A stretch of 45,664 bases of DNA from Puniceicoccaceae bacterium (GCA_040224245.1 JBEGIR010000067.1:1-45664); one strand, 5' to 3'; counted from the stretch's first letter, positions 34,916 to 44,467 are shown. Notes: a model not told the origin generated them from the letters alone. Numbers and translations are program-made.

Positions 34916-36196
34916 TTACAGCACGCGTTCGAGGATGATGGAGTTGCGCTGGCTGTACTCGTAGGCGCTCCGGCGTTCGGGTGGAAGTTGGTCGATCGTG
35001 GTGCGGGTGAAGCCGAGGTGTTCGGTGAAGAACTCGGATGCTTGGGTGGAGAGCGCGATGACCTTTTGAAATCCGCGCTTTTTGGCCTGTTCAAGGGAGT
35101 AGCGTGCGAGTTTTTGTCCGATGCCCTTGCCCTGATGATAGGGTTGGATGCAGACGCTGGCGAGTTCAACCAGGGTTTCATCGTAGGGGATCAGGCAGGT
35201 GCATCCGATGATGCTGTCATCCACTTCGTAGAGATAGAAGTTTTCGAGTCGATCCTCGACTTCCTTCATGGATCGGGTGATCAGCTGGTTGGTCTTGGAT
35301 GCGTGTTTGACCAGCGCATAGATGTCGGCGATGTCGTCGGGTTTGGCCCGGCGGATGCGATCGTATTCATTCGCGTGGATCATGGTGCCGAGACCGACCT
35401 TGTCGAAGATTTCGATCAGCAGACAGCCGTCGATGCGACCATCAAGGATGTGCACACGGTCGGTGTTCCAGGTGAGCACCTGGATCGCGTGACGAGCCTT
35501 GCTGAGCAACAGTGGGTCCATTCCTGCCGGGTTTTCCTGGATCATCAGCTTCAGTTGCTCGGCAGAACAGTTGAGGATGCTCTCTTCCCCAATCGTCAGG
35601 CGGGGGCGACTGGTCAGGTAAATCAGCTTGGAGGCTCCGAGTTCTGTTGCGAGCGTTGCCGCGATATGATCGGAGTTGATGCGAAGGCTGCGACCCTTGT
35701 CGTCGTAAATGATCGGGGAGAAAACGGGAATGTCGCCGTGCTCGAGCAGGCGTAGGATGCGCGCCTTGTCGATGCTGTCACAGAGGCCCGTGTGCATTTG
35801 ATCGATCCCCTGTTCGATGCCCACTGGCCTTGCATCAATGGCATTGCAAAAGGTGTAGGGCAGGGATTGTTCGGAAAGGCCCCGCATGATCTGGGCTGCG
35901 GCGACGCCAGTGGCATCAATTGCGAGCTTCAGGGTGGCATCGTCCGTGCGACCTTCGCCGCGTTCGTCACTGATGGTCACATTGCGCTCTGCTGCAAGGG
36001 TGCGGATTTGCTGGGCAATTCCGTGACAGAGCACCACCTTGATATTCAGGCTGTGCAGTACCGCAATATCGGTGAGAAGGCTTTGAAAATTGGAATCTGC
36101 GATCACAGAACCATCAATTCCGAGCACAAAAATGTGATTCCGGAAACGTGGCACATACTCCAGAATGTCCCGCAGGTCGATCGGTCGAATGCTCAT
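34916..36196 (-). CDS. argA: N-acetylglutamate synthase (kinase-like domain plus GNAT)
   Basis: A 426-residue enzyme of arginine biosynthesis making N-acetylglutamate from glutamate and acetyl-CoA. The N-terminal amino-acid-kinase-like domain (to about 275) has VLGIDGSVI, VVLCHGIAQQI and PVFSPIIYDDKGRSLRINSD; the C-terminal GNAT domain (from about 282) has the acetyl-CoA loop QPYHQGKGIGQKL at 351-363. This is the classical E. coli-type layout. Its ATG overlaps the cvpA stop by four bases, so the two form an operon. Feedback control by arginine through the kinase-like domain is known for the family, not shown here. Confidence 0.95.
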   Translation of the reverse strand: MSIRPIDLRDILEYVPRFRNHIFVLGIDGSVIADSNFQSLLTDIAVLHSLNIKVVLCHGIAQQIRTLAAERNVTISDERGEGRTDDATLKLAIDATGVAAAQIMRGLSEQSLPYTFCNAIDARPVGIEQGIDQMHTGLCDSIDKARILRLLEHGDIPVFSPIIYDDKGRSLRINSDHIAATLATELGASKLIYLTSRPRLTIGEESILNCSAEQLKLMIQENPAGMDPLLLSKARHAIQVLTWNTDRVHILDGRIDGCLLIEIFDKVGLGTMIHANEYDRIRRAKPDDIADIYALVKHASKTNQLITRSMKEVEDRLENFYLYEVDDSIIGCTCLIPYDETLVELASVCIQPYHQGKGIGQKLARYSLEQAKKRGFQKVIALSTQASEFFTEHLGFTRTTIDQLPPERRSAYEYSQRNSIILERVL

Positions 36197-37089
36197 AGGT
36201 CGGGATGGTTGGAAAGGTCGGATGTCTCGATGATACTGCGGGTCAATTCACCCCACTGCATGCGATTCAACAGTTCTGCGGATGTGGGTTTTTGGTAGAG
36301 TTCGCGCAAGTCGGGATGTCGCATCACATCGTGAAAGCGTCCTTGCTGCAATTGAGCGGGAAGCGTGGATTCCTCAAGCACAGATGCGATTTCGGGTTCC
36401 TGGAGTAGCGTCTGCACCTGTTCGAGCTGGAGAAACGCATCGCGAAGATCCTCACGAACCGATAGGATGCGCAGGTGCATCAGGAGTTCATAGCGTGCTT
36501 CTGGCACGGGATCCCCTTGTTTGACCCAGTGCTCAATGGGAGGGTGATACAGGGCACGGTACAGGTTGACAACGAACTTGTCACTGCGCGCGACATGCTC
36601 CGGTAGATACACATCCTGCTTTTGCCGATGTTCGAGACTGCCTGGTGCTGGAGGGATGGCCAGATTCAGGATTCCGATCACCCGGATCAGAATCGCAACA
36701 ACGATAAAAACCACAATGCCATTGCAGAGTCCGAAGAGCACACCGCCGATACCGGAGATGAGTTTCTTTTTCAGAGTGGGTTGCTTGCGAGTGCTCTTGA
36801 ACAGAAAGATCGCTCCGGCCACGAAGAGAAAATAGACCAACACTCCGAAGATCAGATTGGTCAGTTCTATCAGAATGGGTTCAGGGTAGGGGATGAGGTT
36901 GCGGTAGAGGTCCAGAATGATAAACCCGAGGACTTTTCCGATGAAGTAACCGATCGGGACTCCCGCCAGCATGAGCGCGGAGCGTCCCAGCCCATGCAGC
37001 CAACCCTGCCAGGCTGAAAACAGCATAAACAGAGAGAACAAAACATAGACAAAAAGCTGCCAGTCCGTGATGTCAAATGTGGGCGCCAT
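36193..37089 (-). CDS. cvpA: CvpA-family membrane protein with long C-terminal extension
   Basis: A 298-residue inner-membrane protein. The first 150 residues are CvpA-like: four membrane segments, FSAWQGWLHGLGRSALML, and the later GIGGVLFGLCNGIVVF signature. The last 140 residues are polar and helical (from about VYLPEHVARSD to the end), roughly doubling the usual length, and have no recognised motif. The frame is open upstream to 37440, but the ATG at 37089 is the usual CvpA start just before the first membrane helix. It is co-transcribed with argA through a four-base overlap. CvpA proteins are linked to envelope maintenance and colicin V export; the role of the tail is unknown. Confidence 0.85.
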   Translation of the reverse strand: MAPTFDITDWQLFVYVLFSLFMLFSAWQGWLHGLGRSALMLAGVPIGYFIGKVLGFIILDLYRNLIPYPEPILIELTNLIFGVLVYFLFVAGAIFLFKSTRKQPTLKKKLISGIGGVLFGLCNGIVVFIVVAILIRVIGILNLAIPPAPGSLEHRQKQDVYLPEHVARSDKFVVNLYRALYHPPIEHWVKQGDPVPEARYELLMHLRILSVREDLRDAFLQLEQVQTLLQEPEIASVLEESTLPAQLQQGRFHDVMRHPDLRELYQKPTSAELLNRMQWGELTRSIIETSDLSNHPDL

Positions 37090-37287
37090 GGATGCAATGA
37101 TAACGTAAGTTGCCTTTGATTCTTCCTTGATTTCCTCAGAGGGATAACGGATTGTCGACCGGATCGAAGCCAGTGAGGAAATCCGTCCATCCTGGTGATG
37201 TTTCAACATGAACACGAATTCCACAGAGTCGATTCTTTTGTCATTGGTTCTTGATGACGGTTCAGCTGAGGTTATCGTGAAAGGTTC

Positions 37288-39912
37288 ATGATGAGAGGAT
37301 GGCAACAGGCGCACGGGCGCCGCTGGCGAGGCAGGCTCGCAATGATCATTGGGCTTGGTGTCCATGCGGTGATGCCGTGCTTTCTGCTGGCTCAGAGTGA
37401 GGAGATTCCAGTCAGTCTGCAACCGATCAATGATGCTCACCGTATCGCGGATCAGGATGCAGTGCTCAAGCTCATGAGTGCAAAATCAGCTGTCGAATTT
37501 GGCTTTGCATCAATCGCGACGCCCCTGTTCGAACAACTGCTTGAGGAGAGTGAAGCATTGGATGCTGAAGTCGTGGAAGAGGCCAGGTATCACCTCGTTC
37601 TAAGTCTGTTGAACCAGGGAAATGTTTCACGCGCACGCTTACATCTCGACCCGGAACTCATCGGTGACTCACCTCGCCTGGCGTTGGCGGATTTGCTGCT
37701 GGCCTATGCGGAGCAGGTGCCGACCGATGAACTGGAGCAACGCTTGTCGACCCTCGCAGGTGTCGATTTTGGAGCGGATCAGGTCTGGTTGCCGGTGATG
37801 CGGGCCGTGATTGCGATTCGTCGTGGCAATCTGGAGCAAGGGCGTCGTATTGTCGATGGTGCGCTGGCAGAAGCTGCGACGACGTTTCAACGCTCATGGA
37901 TCGAACTGCTCATCTGGCGGGAAGAGATTCAAAGCGGCGAAGCCAACGAGTCGCTGCTGATATCACTCCGCTCCCAGATTGAAAACGCGGTTAATCCTCT
38001 CATTGCTTCCCAATTGACACAGCAGTATGCCATTGTGCTGCATGCGCTCGGGAGAGACAGCGATGCCATACGGATGATCGAGCAACAGCTTCCGTTGCTG
38101 GGGGATGCCAACCGGGACCAGCGGGATCGAATGTTGATGCTGTTGGCCATTATTTCGGGCAGACAGTCAGGGCGCACACAGGTAGCGATTGATGAAATCC
38201 TGCTCAACGGAAGATCGGAACGCATCCGCTCCATGGCGTTCTACCACTGGTTGGCTACTTTGGAATTCTCAGATCCCTCGACTCGGCAGACACTGCAGCA
38301 GCTGCGGGACTCTCGTCCGAATGATCCATTGCGGCACGAAATCGCCTATGCCCTTGCGCTGAGTCATTTTTACTCTGGGAACCTGAATCAGTCGCAGGTC
38401 TGGACGGACAGCATCCTGGAGTCGGATGCCAGTGCTTCTCTAAAAATGAGTGCGCTTCGGGTACTGATTGCGGTTTGCTGGAGCCAGAATCCGCCCCAGT
38501 ACCGCCTGGCAGCAGAGCACCTGTTGCGCTTGCGTCGCCTCACTCAGGTGGATGCAGACCGCTTTCGTCAAACGCTGCTGATTGCAGACAGCTATTACCT
38601 CAATGGAGATTTTGAGAACGCAATTCCCTATTACCGCGGATTGCTGGACGAAAACCTGAGTCCCCGCATGCGCAACGAGCTGCTCTACAAAATTACGGAC
38701 TCGATGCTGAAACTCGGGAACGTCGATGGTGCGCGACCGATCCTCGACCGATTTCACGATGAACAACCCGCACTGAGTGAGCTGATCTGGGGCAGCGAGT
38801 GGAACTTCAACCTGCACCTGGTCAAGGTGGATCGTCTCGATGAGGCGATTGTGCGCATGGAGCAGTTGCGGGATCGCATTCAGTCCGTTGCAGGAGAGGG
38901 CTGGAGCCAAATGGCAAGATTACGCGTGGGTTGGTTGCTCGGCTTTCTCAACTTTCAAAAACAAGACTATGCCGAGGCAAATCGTGCAATTGAGCTGGCT
39001 TTGAACTCCTACGAATCGCTCCCTGTACAAACGCGGGAACCCCTTTCTGTACTCGGTGACGAACTGATGTTGCTCTCCGCACGATGCCATTTTGCAGATG
39101 AACAATCCGAAGCGGCAGAAGCCCTGATTGAGCAGATTCGTGAGCGCGGTAATTCGACTACCTCAGCGGCAAGTTACATTGTCGAAGCTCGTTTTCACCT
39201 CTCTCAGGGGGAAAATTTGGAGGCTCAGCGTGCGTTGACAGAACTCGCAGACCGATATCCAGACAGCGAATATGCACCAGTTGCACTTTATGAAGCTGCC
39301 ATCAGCATGGAGATGAGGTTGAGCGAAAATTCGGATCAGGAGGCTATTACGCTGTATGACCGCATTTCCACGCAGTTTCCTGATCACCCGCTCAATTTCA
39401 TTGCCAAACTTCGACAGGGTGACCTGCTGCGCAAGTCGAATCAGTTCGCGCTGGCAATCTCCTTCTATGAGAATGTCTTACAGGACTACCGTGACGATCC
39501 CAGACTGTATTTGGTAGAAATGGCGATGGGGGAGAGCTACCTTGCAATGGGTTCCACCCGCGCCGACTACACCGACCAGGCCTCCCGCATCTTTGAACGC
39601 ATCTTTGATCGCACCCATCTGCCCATCGAACTGCGAATCGAAGCAGGGGCCAAGGCTGCGACTGCGCTCGAAAAAGTGGGAAGGGGATTTCGTGCACAGG
39701 ACATTCTTTGGCGCGTGGTATCGCTGGTGACACTGGATGCAGGATCAAGCCAGAACATGGGTGCGTCTGGCAAATACTGGCTGTCACGCGCACTGCTGCA
39801 GCTTGCGGATTACCTCATTGCAAACGATGCCGCGCATGAACTGGATCGTCTGACAGAACTGGCAGACTTGCTGCGCATTCCCGGCGCGAATTTGATACGG
39901 AACAAACTATGA
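37288..39912 (+). CDS. exported TPR-repeat protein
   Basis: An 874-residue protein with an Arg-rich N terminus, a hydrophobic segment (about residues 17-35) typical of a signal peptide, and otherwise nearly all helical repeats. TPR-like units are visible by their A..LY..A pattern, for example SEYAPVALYEAAISM and FALAISFYENVLQDY. It is followed with a four-base overlap by exbB- and exbD-type genes. Similar TPR-ExbB-ExbD arrangements occur in PVC and Bacteroidota genomes, where the TPR protein probably works in the periplasm with the proton-driven motor. Two adjacent ATGs (37288, 37291) can serve; AAAGG lies just upstream. The exact partner is unknown. Confidence 0.85.
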   Translation: MMRGWQQAHGRRWRGRLAMIIGLGVHAVMPCFLLAQSEEIPVSLQPINDAHRIADQDAVLKLMSAKSAVEFGFASIATPLFEQLLEESEALDAEVVEEARYHLVLSLLNQGNVSRARLHLDPELIGDSPRLALADLLLAYAEQVPTDELEQRLSTLAGVDFGADQVWLPVMRAVIAIRRGNLEQGRRIVDGALAEAATTFQRSWIELLIWREEIQSGEANESLLISLRSQIENAVNPLIASQLTQQYAIVLHALGRDSDAIRMIEQQLPLLGDANRDQRDRMLMLLAIISGRQSGRTQVAIDEILLNGRSERIRSMAFYHWLATLEFSDPSTRQTLQQLRDSRPNDPLRHEIAYALALSHFYSGNLNQSQVWTDSILESDASASLKMSALRVLIAVCWSQNPPQYRLAAEHLLRLRRLTQVDADRFRQTLLIADSYYLNGDFENAIPYYRGLLDENLSPRMRNELLYKITDSMLKLGNVDGARPILDRFHDEQPALSELIWGSEWNFNLHLVKVDRLDEAIVRMEQLRDRIQSVAGEGWSQMARLRVGWLLGFLNFQKQDYAEANRAIELALNSYESLPVQTREPLSVLGDELMLLSARCHFADEQSEAAEALIEQIRERGNSTTSAASYIVEARFHLSQGENLEAQRALTELADRYPDSEYAPVALYEAAISMEMRLSENSDQEAITLYDRISTQFPDHPLNFIAKLRQGDLLRKSNQFALAISFYENVLQDYRDDPRLYLVEMAMGESYLAMGSTRADYTDQASRIFERIFDRTHLPIELRIEAGAKAATALEKVGRGFRAQDILWRVVSLVTLDAGSSQNMGASGKYWLSRALLQLADYLIANDAAHELDRLTELADLLRIPGANLIRNKL

Positions 39913-40565
39913 GCATTGATATTTCCATCATCCAGCAGGGCGGACCAATGATGTGGTTATTGCTGGCGACGAGTGTTGTCGGATTTGTCCTCTTTGTAGA
40001 ACGCCTGTTTTTTCTGCACAAAGGACACATCAATACCAATTCCTTCGTGGAGGGGATCAGCAATATCGTCAAAAAGCGCCGACTTGTTGAGGCACTGACA
40101 ATTTGTGAGGAAAATCCCGGACCCATTTCCAATATCATCAAATCGGCTCTACTCCACTATGATGAACCCAAGGAGAAGCTGTTTGATGCCGTGCAGACCG
40201 CAGCACTGGTCGAAATCCCATACCTGCAGCGCCGCATCGGAACCCTCGCTGTCATTGCCCGCGTGGCACCGCTTTTTGGACTGATGGGAACTCTGCTTTC
40301 GATCATGAATACCTTTTCTCAACTGCAGCAGGATGGGGCCTATGCGAATGCAGCCGACTACGCTGGTTTCCTCGCCCAGGCCCTGATCACAACCATCTTC
40401 GGAGTTGGTATTGCGATCATGGCACAGCTCGCTCATCACTTTCTGCATGGTCGCTTCCGTGCATTGGTACACGACATTGAATGGGTGGGACACGACATGA
40501 TCCAGCTCATCACCAATCTTGACGATCTCGATCCGCATGGCGAAGAAGCAAAAAGAGACGCTTAG
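39909..40565 (+). CDS. exbB: MotA/TolQ/ExbB proton channel family protein
   Basis: A 218-residue inner-membrane protein with three membrane segments: one near the N terminus (MMWLLLATSVVGFVLFVERL), and two in the C-terminal half (VAPLFGLMGTLLSIMNTFSQ and ALITTIFGVGIAIMAQLAHH). The GLMGTLLSIMNTF and FGVGIAI segments are the family signatures that line the proton path. It forms a pentamer with an ExbD-like dimer and uses the proton gradient to drive outer-membrane work. It overlaps the TPR gene by four bases and the next gene by 29. Confidence 0.94.
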   Translation: MSIDISIIQQGGPMMWLLLATSVVGFVLFVERLFFLHKGHINTNSFVEGISNIVKKRRLVEALTICEENPGPISNIIKSALLHYDEPKEKLFDAVQTAALVEIPYLQRRIGTLAVIARVAPLFGLMGTLLSIMNTFSQLQQDGAYANAADYAGFLAQALITTIFGVGIAIMAQLAHHFLHGRFRALVHDIEWVGHDMIQLITNLDDLDPHGEEAKRDA

Positions 40566-41031
40566 GTTCGAACTGGAGAGTCCGGATCAAGGACTCATGA
40601 GTCCCTTGAACCTGAAAATTGCTTACCAGATTCCAAAGAGCGAAATGGACCTTCTCCCATTTCTCGACTTGGTCATGATCGGCTTTCTGTTCTTCATGCT
40701 GAGTTCGCGACTGGTATATGCGCCTGGCATTGTGGTTGATTTACCGCGTACTCAGGCTTCGATCACAGACTCTTCGCTGGTCACGGATGTGCTCACCGTA
40801 AGCAAGCGTGGCGACAACCTTCTCTATTTTTACCGGGGAGCGATCTACGATCATGAGGCGCTGCAAACCTATGCTAGAAATCAGCAAGGCTCCGCAGGTG
40901 CGGAAAATTCGATTCTACTCGTAAAAATGGATCGTCACCTCCCGATTCAGTTGCAGACTGATCTGCTCGAAATCACCCGTGAAATGGGCTATGCCAGAGT
41001 TCAGATCGCGGTGGAACCGGTGGATCGCTGA
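40537..41031 (+). CDS. exbD: ExbD/TolR-family biopolymer transport protein
   Basis: A 164-residue protein with a short basic cytoplasmic start, one membrane segment (LPFLDLVMIGFLFFMLSSRL) bearing the conserved Asp that relays protons, and a periplasmic domain ending ILLVKMDRHLP and REMGYARVQIAVEP as in TolR/ExbD. It completes the motor with the upstream exbB-type gene. The ATG at 40537 overlaps that gene by 29 bases without a clear ribosome site; ATG 40597, preceded by AAGGAC, would remove the basic leader but keep the membrane segment. No TonB-like gene follows, so the energised partner may be the TPR protein or lie elsewhere. Confidence 0.9.
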   Translation: MAKKQKETLRFELESPDQGLMSPLNLKIAYQIPKSEMDLLPFLDLVMIGFLFFMLSSRLVYAPGIVVDLPRTQASITDSSLVTDVLTVSKRGDNLLYFYRGAIYDHEALQTYARNQQGSAGAENSILLVKMDRHLPIQLQTDLLEITREMGYARVQIAVEPVDR

Positions 41032-41069
41032 ATGCCTCACCCAACCCAAATTTCAAACACCCGTATCGG

Positions 41070-43412
41070 ATGAACATGAGTCAGTCCCGTCGATGTGATG
41101 GAAATTTCATCAATCTCGAATTCTTGAAGGCCCATGAAGGGTTGCCTGCATTGAGCGTGCGCGGTCGGTTTGGGTTGGAAAAGGAGCACGTGCGCTGCAT
41201 GACGGATGGTCGTCTGGCCATGACCCCTCATCCGGAGCGACTTGGAAGCAAGGCGGATCACCCCTTTATTACAACCGATTTTTCGGAGAGCCAGATTGAA
41301 ATGATCACGCCCCCGTTGCCGAGCCTTCACGAGGCACACGGATTTCTGACCACACTTCACCAAATCGTCCTGCAGGCACTTCCTGAAGATGAATTATTGT
41401 GGCTGCAATCCATGCCTCCTGTTCTGCCGGACGAAGCAGAGATTCCTGTGGCGCAATTTGAGGGCAGCTCGCGCTTCAAGACCGAATACAGGGAAAGGCT
41501 TTCTTCGATTTATGGTCGAGGTCGGCAAATGATCTCCGGTGCGCATTTCAACTTCTCCCTCAGTGAAACGTTTCTGACAGACCTCGCACGGGTGCGGGGT
41601 GAGCCAGTCGATATGATTCGGGATCTGTGCTACATGAAAATGGTGCGCAATCTCATGCGTCATCGCTGGTGGCTGGTGGGTGCTTTGGGGCGGAGTCCGA
41701 GCAGTGATCCTTCGCTCAAGTTGAAGTCCTTCGATTCGGAGCAACTGTTTCCGGTGTGTTGCGATTTTGGGGTTTCGATTCGGTCCAGCCGTATTGGTTA
41801 CCGCAATCCACATCCTCTCGAAACCGACTATTGCACACTGGAGAGTTATCTGGAAGCGCTCGACACCCACATTCGTGAGGGAAAACTGCTCAACCGCAAT
41901 GAACTCTACATGCCAGTGCGCTTGAAGCTGGACGCACAGGGAGAGCGCATTTCCCATCTGGAAGTGCGATTGCTTGATCTGGATCCGGAGGATGCGATTG
42001 GCATGCCGCTCGCATCACTGCAATTACTGCACCTTTTCTGTCTGTTTGCCTTGCTCGAACCTGAGCCGGGTCCATTCGATTCGACCCAGCAGCAAATCGC
42101 CGATGAGCGGCAGAATCTGGTTGCAGTGGCCGGATTCTCCGGAGAAACGACCTGTTGTGGAATTCATCTCAAGGGAGAAGAGTTGCAGGGAGAAGCACTT
42201 GAAATTGGTCGCAAGATGCGTGCGTTGCTCGAGGCTCTGCCCTGGTCAGCCGAGCAGCGATCTTGCATCCTGGAAGGCATTCAGCGATTGGAACAGGTTG
42301 CCGCCGGGCATGAGGCACATCCCTCCTCAAAGCTCATTGCGGCAGTACGTGAGCAGGGTTTCATCCCTTACCATCTTGAGCGTGCAGTGCGATCCAGGCA
42401 GGAGATGAACAAGGCGCATTTTCGCTTTCACGGGTTTGAGGATATGGAACTCTCCACGCAGTTGCTGCTGCGTGAGGCCACCACCAGAGGGGTTCATTTT
42501 GACATCCTTGACCGAAGTGAAAACTTTGTACGCCTGCACAAGCTTGGCAAGGAGGAGTATGTCATGCAAGCGACGCGAACCTCACTCGACCGCTACAGCC
42601 ATGTACTGCTGATGGCCAATAAGGTGACCACCAAGCATGTACTCGCGCATGCGGGGTTGCGTGTTCCTGACGGAATTCACGCCAGCCATGCGGATGAAGC
42701 ACTGCAACACTGGCATCGTGTGCAGGGGAAGGCCGTTGTGGTGAAGCCGAAGAGCACGAATTTTGGGATCGGCATCACGATCTTGAAGGAAAACAATCGT
42801 CGAGATGCCTATGAGCGCGCAGTGCACGCCGCATTTCAAGAGGATCGTGAAATTCTCGTTGAAAGCTTCGTGCCGGGCAAGGAATTCCGATTCTTCCTCA
42901 TTGACAGTCAGGTTGTGGCGATCCTGCACCGGGTTCCGGCAAATGTCTGTGGAGATGGTCAACACTGCATTCGGGAGCTGGTTGAAAACAAAAACCGCGA
43001 TCCCCTGCGAGGGAAAGGGTATCGCACTCCGCTGGAAAAAATCGGTCTTGGCGATGCAGAGGCCTGGTTTCTTGAATCCCAGGGCTACGATTTTGACACG
43101 ATCCCTGCCAAGGGAACCACGGTTTACCTTCGCGAAAACTCAAACATCAGTACCGGTGGTGACAGCATTGATTTCACCGAGCGGGTGCATGTGAGTTACC
43201 ATGAACTCGCATCCCGTGCAGCAAATGCCATTGGGGTAAGAATCACAGGCCTGGATATGATGATTGAGGATTATGGTACACCAGCCAGTGAAGGCAACTA
43301 CGCCATCATTGAGATGAATTTTAACCCGGCCATCCACATCCATTGCTTTCCCTATGAAGGGAAGAACCGACATCTCGACAAGGCATTGTTGAATCAGCTT
43401 GGTTTCCTTTGA
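41070..43412 (+). CDS. gshF: bifunctional glutamate-cysteine ligase / glutathione synthetase
   Basis: A 780-residue fusion enzyme making glutathione in two ATP-dependent steps. The N-terminal gamma-glutamylcysteine ligase part has FGLEKEHVRC, TDFSESQIEMITPPLPS, GRGRQMISGAHFNFS and RNPHPLETDY; the C-terminal ATP-grasp part has KVTTKHVLAHAGLRVP, VVVKPKSTNFGIGI, ESFVPGKEFRFFLID and a final IIEMNFNPAIHIHCFPYEGK. Length and order fit GshF (GshAB). The fused form is best known in streptococci, Listeria and some Pasteurellaceae, so occurrence here hints at transfer. ATG 41076 has a slightly better ribosome site (CGGA) than 41070. It appears to be a single-gene unit. Confidence 0.93.
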   Translation: MNMSQSRRCDGNFINLEFLKAHEGLPALSVRGRFGLEKEHVRCMTDGRLAMTPHPERLGSKADHPFITTDFSESQIEMITPPLPSLHEAHGFLTTLHQIVLQALPEDELLWLQSMPPVLPDEAEIPVAQFEGSSRFKTEYRERLSSIYGRGRQMISGAHFNFSLSETFLTDLARVRGEPVDMIRDLCYMKMVRNLMRHRWWLVGALGRSPSSDPSLKLKSFDSEQLFPVCCDFGVSIRSSRIGYRNPHPLETDYCTLESYLEALDTHIREGKLLNRNELYMPVRLKLDAQGERISHLEVRLLDLDPEDAIGMPLASLQLLHLFCLFALLEPEPGPFDSTQQQIADERQNLVAVAGFSGETTCCGIHLKGEELQGEALEIGRKMRALLEALPWSAEQRSCILEGIQRLEQVAAGHEAHPSSKLIAAVREQGFIPYHLERAVRSRQEMNKAHFRFHGFEDMELSTQLLLREATTRGVHFDILDRSENFVRLHKLGKEEYVMQATRTSLDRYSHVLLMANKVTTKHVLAHAGLRVPDGIHASHADEALQHWHRVQGKAVVVKPKSTNFGIGITILKENNRRDAYERAVHAAFQEDREILVESFVPGKEFRFFLIDSQVVAILHRVPANVCGDGQHCIRELVENKNRDPLRGKGYRTPLEKIGLGDAEAWFLESQGYDFDTIPAKGTTVYLRENSNISTGGDSIDFTERVHVSYHELASRAANAIGVRITGLDMMIEDYGTPASEGNYAIIEMNFNPAIHIHCFPYEGKNRHLDKALLNQLGFL

Positions 43413-43506
43413 GTGCTTGCGAGTTGACCTGGTTCGTTTTGTGCAAGCCTGGAAGTCCAGGCATTTCCAGCTTTCCTTTCCCGCATTGCATTGGCATGCT
43501 CGGTGC

Positions 43507-44370
43507 ATGATTTATCTGATCGACGGTTACAATCTGGTGTTTCGCAGCTTTTATGCCATCCGCGAACTCCGGCGTTCGGATGGGTTTCCCACAAATGCCA
43601 TTCACGGTTGGGTCAAGACGCTATGGTATTTACAGGATCGTGCGGATTGTGATCGCCTGATCGTGTTTTTTGACCGAGGCGCGGATGAACGGGAGGAATT
43701 GTTGCCTGAATACAAAAAAAACCGAAAGGAAACACCACCTGAATTGGAAGCACAGGTGCCCTGGATCAAGGAGCTTACACATCTGATGGGGCTGTCCATC
43801 GTGGAAAAGGAGGGTGTCGAGGCGGATGATTTGATCGGTGCCTATGCCAGTCAGTATGCAAGTGAATCGAATCCGGTTGTGATTGTCAGCGCTGACAAGG
43901 ATCTTGCGCAGTGCCTCAATGCTCACGTTCACCAGCTCCTGCCACCTCCGACGGCCAATCCTCGGTTGGGCTGGCGCATGATGACGGTGGACAGGGTTCC
44001 AGAGCGATTGGGTGTCCCTGCGGAACGTGTGGCTGACTACCTGGCATTGGTGGGCGACACTGCAGACAATATTCCGGGGCTTCCCGGGGTTGGCCCAAAG
44101 ACTGCAGCAAAGTGGCTGCTCGAACACGGTGATCTGGAAACCATCATCGCGAAGGCAAACTATTTGACACCTCCGCGCTTTCAGGGACTGGTTGCCCAGA
44201 GCGCTGAGCGCCTGCGCATGAATCTCAAGCTCACGACGTTGGACTGCAGTCACGAGGTGAACTGTGATCAGGTCCCTCCGGTGCAGCTGGAGCAGCTGGA
44301 GCAAAAGCTGCTGGAACTGGAGATGAAGCGTTCCGCTGTAGATGTTCGAAAACGATATGCCTTAAAGTGA
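43507..44370 (+). CDS. stand-alone 5'-3' exonuclease (PolA N-terminal domain-like)
   Basis: A 287-residue protein matching the 5' nuclease domain of DNA polymerase I without a polymerase domain. IYLIDGYNLVFRSFYAI, VFFDRGADEREELLPEYKKNR, GVEADDLIGAYA and VSADKDLAQC supply the metal-binding acidic residues, and DNIPGLPGVGPKTAAKWL is the helix-hairpin-helix DNA-binding part. Such enzymes remove RNA primers and DNA flaps. The ATG at 43507 is chosen because the frame upstream to 43399 codes for an unlikely sequence overlapping the gap after gshF. A strong terminator follows. E. coli Xni is a shorter relative, but this one keeps the motifs of the fuller PolA-type nuclease. Confidence 0.92.
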   Translation: MIYLIDGYNLVFRSFYAIRELRRSDGFPTNAIHGWVKTLWYLQDRADCDRLIVFFDRGADEREELLPEYKKNRKETPPELEAQVPWIKELTHLMGLSIVEKEGVEADDLIGAYASQYASESNPVVIVSADKDLAQCLNAHVHQLLPPPTANPRLGWRMMTVDRVPERLGVPAERVADYLALVGDTADNIPGLPGVGPKTAAKWLLEHGDLETIIAKANYLTPPRFQGLVAQSAERLRMNLKLTTLDCSHEVNCDQVPPVQLEQLEQKLLELEMKRSAVDVRKRYALK

Positions 44371-44467
44371 TCAATTTGTCTGATTGGCACGGATGAAGCT
44401 TAATGATTTGTGTTCACAGGTTCTGATCTTCGTTAGTCAGAAAATCATCACGTTTAGGGGTATATAT

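Noticed and set aside
34902-34921. CTGTAA/TTACAG inverted repeat between the GT4 gene and argA
   Set aside because: Six pairs, AT-rich, partly inside the argA stop region and without T-runs; too weak to call a bidirectional terminator.
34988-35755. 255-codon plus-strand open frame opposite argA
   Set aside because: The argA frame shows both family domains over this whole stretch; the opposite frame shows none.
37090-37440. N-terminal extension of cvpA (open frame up to 37440)
   Set aside because: It would overlap the start of the TPR gene and place over 100 polar residues before the first membrane helix, unlike CvpA proteins.
43447-43462. Hairpin GCCTGG-AAGT-CCAGGC after gshF as a terminator
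   Set aside because: A six-pair stem without a following run of T; may be chance.
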